From NCBI GenBank assembly GCA_030729445.1, contig JANQXJ010000023.1:1-9496 (forward strand): DNA of 9,496 nucleotides, given 5' to 3'. A program made the position numbers and the translations under genes. The notes below the pieces were generated by a model. The model searched no databases and was not told the origin of the DNA. It saw nothing but the letters and a program-made list of their open reading frames with translations. Positions 6,445-9,496 of this stretch are shown here, piece after piece (position 1 is the stretch's first letter; each line of letters opens with the position of its first letter). Origin of the DNA: Limnohabitans sp. (lineage in GTDB: Bacteria > Pseudomonadota > Gammaproteobacteria > Burkholderiales > Burkholderiaceae_C).

Positions 6445-7683
6445 ATGACTTCCTCCATCCTTGTTTTGGGCGCTGGCATGGTCGGCACCTGCACCGCCTT
6501 GCATTTGCAGCAACGTGGCTTCGAGGTCACGCTGGTGGACCGGCGTGCGCCCGGCCAAGAAACCTCGTTTGGGAACGCGGGCCTGATTCAGAGCGAGGCG
6601 GTCGAGCCCTATGCCTTTCCGCGAGAGCCGGGCTTCTTGTTGAACGTGACCCTGGGCCGCGGCGCTGAGGTGAATTGGCACGCGCGAGGCCTGTGGCAGA
6701 TGGCGGGTTCGCTGCTGCGCTACCTGCACCACTCACACCCCAAGCGGCATGCGCAAGCCACCGAGGCTTACAGCCGCCTGATCGCCCACGCCACTGACGA
6801 GCACGACCTGTTCATCACCGCTGCGGGTGCGCAGGATCTGGTCACGCGTGAAGGCTTTCGGTTTGTGTTCCGCTCGGCCAAGGCTTTGGACGAGGCGGCG
6901 CAGCGTGCCGAAGATTTGCACACCCGTTTTGGTGTGCGCTCTGAGGTCGAAAACACCGCCCAGCTGGCCCAGGCTGAACCCGCTTTGCGCGCCTCTTTGG
7001 CTGGGGCAGTGCATTGGCTCGACCCTTGGGCGGTGAGCAACCCCGGTGTATTGGTGCAGCGTTATGCCGACTTGTTTGTGGCCCGAGGTGGCCGTGTCCT
7101 GACGGGCGACGCCGCCAGCTTGCAGGCCCAAGGCGTGGGCTGGTCGGTGATGACCACCGAAGGCCGTGTGGACGCCGAGCAGGTGGTGCTGGCGCTGGGC
7201 CCTTGGGCCGATGGCCTGATCCGCACGCTGGGTTACCGTTTCCCCTTGTTCATCAAACGCGGTTACCACCAGCATTACCGATCACCTGCTCAGTTGCGTC
7301 AACCGGTGCTTGATGCCGAACGCGGCTATGTGCTGGCCCCTATGCAGCGCGGCCTGCGCTTGACCACGGGCGCTGAATTTGCCCCCATCGATGCCCCGCC
7401 CACGCCCGTGCAACTGGCCAAAGCCGAAGTGCTGGCGCGTGAGTTGGTGGCGCTGGGCGAGGCTTTGCCCGAGCCGCCCTGGTTGGGCGCACGCCCCTGC
7501 ACGGCCGACATGTTGCCGGTGATGGGACCCGCACCGCGCCACAAAGGCTTGTGGTTCAACTTCGGCCATGCGCACCAAGGCTTCACGTTGGGGCCGGTGG
7601 CAGGCAGGTTGCTGGCCGAGATGGTCGAGGGTCGGCAGGCGTGGATCGACCCGCTGCCTTACGCCCCTGCACGATTCATGTGA
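6445..7683 (+). CDS. FAD-dependent D-amino-acid dehydrogenase/oxidase family protein (DadA-like)
   Basis: Flavin-dependent oxidoreductase of the DAO/DadA family. Such enzymes oxidatively deaminate D-amino acids or related amines to oxo acids, passing electrons to the respiratory chain or oxygen. Its 412 residues fit DadA-like proteins. The N-terminal Rossmann motif GAGMVG (9-14) follows a hydrophobic strand and leads to the acidic end of strand two in VTLVDRR (D32), which binds the FAD ribose. ETSFGNAGLI (39-48) is a family hallmark. The C-terminal flavin-closing region has GARPCTADMLPVMGP (348-362) and FNFGHAHQGFTLGP (371-384). The start must be at or near 6445, because the Rossmann strand begins at residue 5. 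The gene is alone on its strand, divergent from the thioesterase and convergent with the DUF3237 gene. It is not called dadA: the substrate is unproven and no alanine racemase gene is adjacent. Confidence 0.87.
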   Translation: MTSSILVLGAGMVGTCTALHLQQRGFEVTLVDRRAPGQETSFGNAGLIQSEAVEPYAFPREPGFLLNVTLGRGAEVNWHARGLWQMAGSLLRYLHHSHPKRHAQATEAYSRLIAHATDEHDLFITAAGAQDLVTREGFRFVFRSAKALDEAAQRAEDLHTRFGVRSEVENTAQLAQAEPALRASLAGAVHWLDPWAVSNPGVLVQRYADLFVARGGRVLTGDAASLQAQGVGWSVMTTEGRVDAEQVVLALGPWADGLIRTLGYRFPLFIKRGYHQHYRSPAQLRQPVLDAERGYVLAPMQRGLRLTTGAEFAPIDAPPTPVQLAKAEVLARELVALGEALPEPPWLGARPCTADMLPVMGPAPRHKGLWFNFGHAHQGFTLGPVAGRLLAEMVEGRQAWIDPLPYAPARFM

Positions 7684-7725
7684 ATGCTGCGCTTCACGTT
7701 GGAATCCACGGGCTCTTCTGGCCGC

Positions 7726-8193
7726 TCAAAGCACCCGGTAAAAACTCAGATACACCCCGTCGGGTGCACGTCGCCCACTGCCAATGAATTGGCTCTCGCT
7801 GAGCCAGGCCCATTGCGGCGCGGTCGCTTCCAGCTTGGGTTGGCAGCGGAAATAGATTTCGTCGGGGTTGACCGGCTGGCCATTCATGATGCGTTGCGAG
7901 TTTTCGAGCGAGGCCACGCGCAAGGCGGTGTTTTGCACAAACACACGGCTGCCGTCGTCGAGCTCGATGACGTAACGGGCGTCCAGGTGCGCTTGTGTGC
8001 CGCCCCCCAAAATCAGCTGAAAGTCGGCACCCCCTGCCATCACTTTGCCGTTCAAACGCGGGCCTGTCACGGTGCCGCCCGTGATCGGAATCATGCGGCG
8101 CAAACCCGCAGGGGTGTGGCCGACTTCCACGGGGGGCGCGATGGTCACGGCCAGGTCGCAAACGTGCTCAAGTGCGGGAGGGGGCAAGGTCAT
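7726..8193 (-). CDS. DUF3237-family protein
   Basis: 155-residue protein of the DUF3237 family, a beta-rich fold of unknown biochemical role. Landmarks: VGHTPAGLRRMIPITGGTVT (24-43), then GPRLNGKVMAGGADFQL (44-60), the strand LDARYVIELDDGSRVFVQN (70-88), YFRCQPKLEA (114-123) and the C-terminal WLSESQFIGSGRRAPDGVYL (130-149). The length is normal for the family. The ATG at 8193 is chosen because GGAAG lies about 7 nt upstream; a TTG at 8211 would add six residues. It is 57 bp downstream of the DUF502 gene on the same strand with no clear terminator between, so the two may share a transcript. It is convergent with the FAD oxidoreductase gene across 42 bp. No signal peptide; cytoplasmic. Confidence 0.86.
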   Translation of the reverse strand: MTLPPPALEHVCDLAVTIAPPVEVGHTPAGLRRMIPITGGTVTGPRLNGKVMAGGADFQLILGGGTQAHLDARYVIELDDGSRVFVQNTALRVASLENSQRIMNGQPVNPDEIYFRCQPKLEATAPQWAWLSESQFIGSGRRAPDGVYLSFYRVL

Positions 8194-8250
8194 GGCAGAT
8201 CTTCCAAACAAGGGGAATGCGCAGTTTAAGGCGCAGCGCTTAGCAGGCTG

Positions 8251-8850
8251 TCACGTTGGATCGGTTGGATTTTTCGTGCTGCCCATCCAGGCCGTCAGGG
8301 ACGAGCGCATCGCTTCTTCGACCGACATGTCCAGCACCTGCACCCATTCGCGCGGCACAAACACGGTGTAGCCGCCGATCATGTAGCCCATGGGCAGGTA
8401 GACCGCTACGTTTTGGCGGGTCTGCGCATCCAGCGGCAGGTCGCTCAGGTTCTGGCGCGTGACCAGACCGATGATGGACAGCTCGCTGTCTGGCTTTTTC
8501 AAAAGCACCACCTGCTGCGCATCGCGCTCGTGCGGTGCAAAGTAATCGGCAAAACTTTTGAGCGAGGAATAAATGCTTTTGACCAGCGGCAAATTGGTGA
8601 AGGGCAGCTCCACCCAGCTGAGCATGCGTGTCATGAAGGGCTGCGAGACCAGAAACCCCAGCACCAAAATCAAGACTGTGCCCAGCACGATGCCCAGGCC
8701 CGGCAGGTAGAAGTCACCCGTGAACGGACGCAACACTTGCATGGCCAAGCCCTCAACCCAGATGACAAACAGGTAGAGCACATAAACGGTCAAACCGACA
8801 GGCAAAAAGCTGATCAGACCGCGAAAAAAATAGGCGTAAAGGCGTTTCAT
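8251..8850 (-). CDS. DUF502-family inner-membrane protein
   Basis: 199-residue integral membrane protein of the DUF502 family, whose function is not established. The N-terminal MKRLYAYFFRGLISFLPVGL is characteristic, followed by two hydrophobic helices (about 10-32 and 48-70). Conserved family segments: the short motif NLPLVKSIYSSLKSFADYF (86-104), QVVLLKKPDSELSIIGLVT (113-131) and VYLPMGYMIGGYTVFVPREW (150-169), then VLDMSVEEAMR. The soluble C-terminal half probably faces the cytoplasm. The ATG at 8850 gives the family N-terminus; the frame stays open upstream through a TTG at 8904, but that stretch lacks family character. Shine-Dalgarno is weak. Probably first gene of a two-gene unit with the DUF3237 gene. 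A candidate small RNA lies in its upstream gap on the opposite strand. Confidence 0.92.
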   Translation of the reverse strand: MKRLYAYFFRGLISFLPVGLTVYVLYLFVIWVEGLAMQVLRPFTGDFYLPGLGIVLGTVLILVLGFLVSQPFMTRMLSWVELPFTNLPLVKSIYSSLKSFADYFAPHERDAQQVVLLKKPDSELSIIGLVTRQNLSDLPLDAQTRQNVAVYLPMGYMIGGYTVFVPREWVQVLDMSVEEAMRSSLTAWMGSTKNPTDPT

Positions 8851-8961
8851 GCGCCCGATTGTGACCGTGCGGCAAAGGGCCGGGAGGGACAGGGAAAAGT
8901 ACAAAGCAGGGCCGGTCTACCGAAGTCGCTGCGGAGCCCCTGAAAAACATGTAACAGTGCC

Positions 8962-8991
8962 TTGACCCCCACCGCACGGCGGGCGTAAAGT
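8962..8991 (+). promoter_or_regulatory. Candidate sigma70 promoter of the small RNA
   Basis: TTGACC (8962-8967, five of six matches to the -35 consensus) and TAAAGT (8986-8991, four of six matches to the -10) are separated by 18 bp. The predicted start is near 8998, immediately before a run of hairpins. No plus-strand protein gene follows. Confidence 0.55.
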
Positions 8992-9023
8992 GGTATCGCT
9001 GACATCGGGAAACCGATCGAAGC

Positions 9024-9101
9024 ATCCTCTGGGGTGCATACATGCACCCCGCCCATCAGAACGATGAAGCTTCTTTTGGGCAACCCCTGGGACGATCCTC
9101 T
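9024..9101 (+). repeat. Duplicated ATCCTCT motif inside the candidate small RNA
   Basis: ATCCTCT occurs at 9024-9030, in the linker between hairpins 1 and 2, and at 9095-9101, where UCCUC (9096-9100) forms the loop of a 4-bp hairpin. Both copies would be at least partly single-stranded in the folded RNA. UCCUC is complementary to GAGGA, a Shine-Dalgarno-like sequence. Confidence 0.5.
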
Positions 9102-9116
9102 CGTGACGCCCCATCG

Positions 9117-9149
9117 GCCCGACCAGTTCGCTGGTCGGGCTTGTCATTT
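9117..9149 (+). terminator. Terminator hairpin of the small RNA
   Basis: A perfect 10-bp stem GCCCGACCAG/CTGGTCGGGC (9117-9126 and 9131-9140) with a TTCG loop, followed on the plus strand by TTGTCATTT. The T tail is interrupted and therefore weaker than ideal. On the minus strand the hairpin is followed by GC-rich sequence, so it does not look like an intrinsic terminator for the TctC gene. Confidence 0.7.
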
Positions 9150-9166
9150 GTGGGCCCGTCCTGGCT

Positions 9167-9496
9167 TCAGTCCAGACTCAAACCAATCTTGCGCGACACG
9201 GCGCCCCATTTGGCAAAGTCCTTGGCCACTTTGGCGACCGCCTGCTCGGGCGTGCTGCCAATCACGATCTGGTCGGATGCCTTGAGGCGCTCGGTGGCTT
9301 CTGGGGTGCGCAGCGCGTCGACCACGGCTTGGCGGAATTTGGCCACGATGTCATCGGGCACTTGTTTGGGGGCGATCAAGATCAGGCTGAAATCGGCCTC
9401 GTAGCCTTTCACCCCGGCCTCATCAATGGTGGGCACATCGGGCAAAGAGGGCGAGCGTGCTTGGCCCGACACTGCCAGCGCCATCAACTTGCCCGC
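9167..9496 (-). CDS. Bug/TctC-family periplasmic substrate-binding protein, C-terminal part
   Basis: The last 109 residues of a tripartite tricarboxylate transporter (TTT) type binding protein; the N-terminus with its signal peptide lies beyond the right edge. The visible part begins AGKLMALAVSGQARSPSLPD and continues VPTIDEAGVKGYE, the standard Bug-family pattern (GKL-x-ALAV, R-S-x-LPDVPT, EAG-x-x-GYE). It continues with an amphipathic lobe-closing segment APKQVPDDIVAKFRQAVVDA and ends in KDFAKWGAVSRKIGLSLD. Burkholderiales carry very many such proteins for organic acids and other small ligands, mostly without adjacent TctAB permease genes, so no ligand is proposed. No intrinsic terminator on its own strand is seen after the stop. 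Confidence 0.93.
   Translation of the reverse strand, partial: AGKLMALAVSGQARSPSLPDVPTIDEAGVKGYEADFSLILIAPKQVPDDIVAKFRQAVVDALRTPEATERLKASDQIVIGSTPEQAVAKVAKDFAKWGAVSRKIGLSLD

Larger units (their letters stand above)
8998..9149 (+). ncRNA. Candidate structured small RNA, about 150 nt
   Basis: Inferred intergenic RNA in the 316-bp gap (8851-9166) without a convincing protein gene. Seen in order on the plus strand: hairpin 1, ATCGG-GAAA-CCGAT (9004-9017), with a GNRA tetraloop; linker containing ATCCTCT (9024-9030); hairpin 2, perfect 8-bp stem GGGGTGCA/TGCACCCC (9031-9050) with loop TACA; stem 3, GCCCA/TGGGC (9051-9055 with 9077-9081); stem 4, TGGG/CCCA (9088-9091 with 9110-9113) enclosing ACGA-TCCTC-TCGT (9092-9104); and a terminator-like hairpin with a TTCG loop (9117-9140). 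A sigma70-like promoter sits just upstream. The GAAA loop and the T-containing tail exist only on the plus strand, which sets the orientation. It does not show the signatures of 4.5S RNA or tmRNA, nor the long bubbled rod of 6S RNA. It is not recognised as a known family. Confidence 0.6.

Noticed and set aside
7680..7697. Small hairpin GTGAA/TTCAC at the end of the DadA-like gene
   Set aside because: The stem is short with a bulge and no T-rich tail follows, so it is not reported as a terminator.
8851..9166. 6S RNA, 4.5S RNA, tmRNA or a riboswitch as an explanation for the structured gap
   Set aside because: The layout is tandem hairpins rather than the long bubbled rod of 6S RNA. The conserved SRP RNA loop and a tmRNA tag region are absent. 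No plus-strand gene follows that a riboswitch could control.
9034..9285. Plus-strand open frame starting in the small-RNA region and running over the TctC gene
   Set aside because: No Shine-Dalgarno, passes through the terminator hairpin and antisense through a clear TctC gene; protein-like features absent.
1..9496. Mobile element, CRISPR array, toxin-antitoxin or phage-defence system
   Set aside because: No transposase or integrase motifs, no periodic repeats, no nuclease or small gene pair of that kind; all larger frames are explained by housekeeping, transport or conserved unknown families.

Overview
The window looks like chromosomal DNA of a betaproteobacterium in Burkholderiales, most likely Comamonadaceae (Limnohabitans, Rhodoferax or Curvibacter type). 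This is inference, based on the high GC content, a GTP-type PEP carboxykinase, a Bug/TctC-type periplasmic binding protein, and DUF502 and DUF3237 proteins in one neighbourhood. No tRNA, rRNA, insertion sequence, CRISPR array, integrase or phage gene was seen. It reads as ordinary chromosome, with one candidate undescribed small RNA.

Left part (1-2772, minus strand): a truncated EamA/DMT permease lies downstream of pckG, the GTP-dependent PEP carboxykinase of gluconeogenesis. A strong intrinsic terminator separates them. Upstream of pckG, a 221-bp divergent region holds a long inverted repeat in the pckG leader and a direct repeat with an 11-bp period. Both are candidate control elements.

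Middle (2994-5684, plus strand): modA-modB-modC encode a complete molybdate ABC importer: binding protein, permease, and ATPase with a C-terminal TOBE/Mop region. modB and modC overlap at TGATG. No modE regulator or molybdenum-cofactor gene is in the window. Downstream on the minus strand are a PaaI-like hotdog thioesterase and a 44-residue single-helix membrane protein, whose terminator overlaps the modC stop codon.

Right part (6445-9496): a DadA-like FAD-dependent amino-acid oxidoreductase (plus strand) appears to have almost no 5' leader. It converges on a minus-strand pair, a DUF502 membrane protein followed by a DUF3237 protein. At the right edge is the C-terminal end of a Bug/TctC binding protein (minus strand).

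The 316-bp gap between the DUF502 gene and the TctC gene contains no convincing protein gene. It holds a plus-strand sigma70-like promoter, about 150 nt of tandem hairpins (one with a GAAA tetraloop), and a terminator-like hairpin with a TTCG loop. This is best read as an independent small RNA. It carries ATCCTCT twice, one copy displayed in a hairpin loop as UCCUC, which could pair with Shine-Dalgarno sequences. It is the most interesting object in the window.
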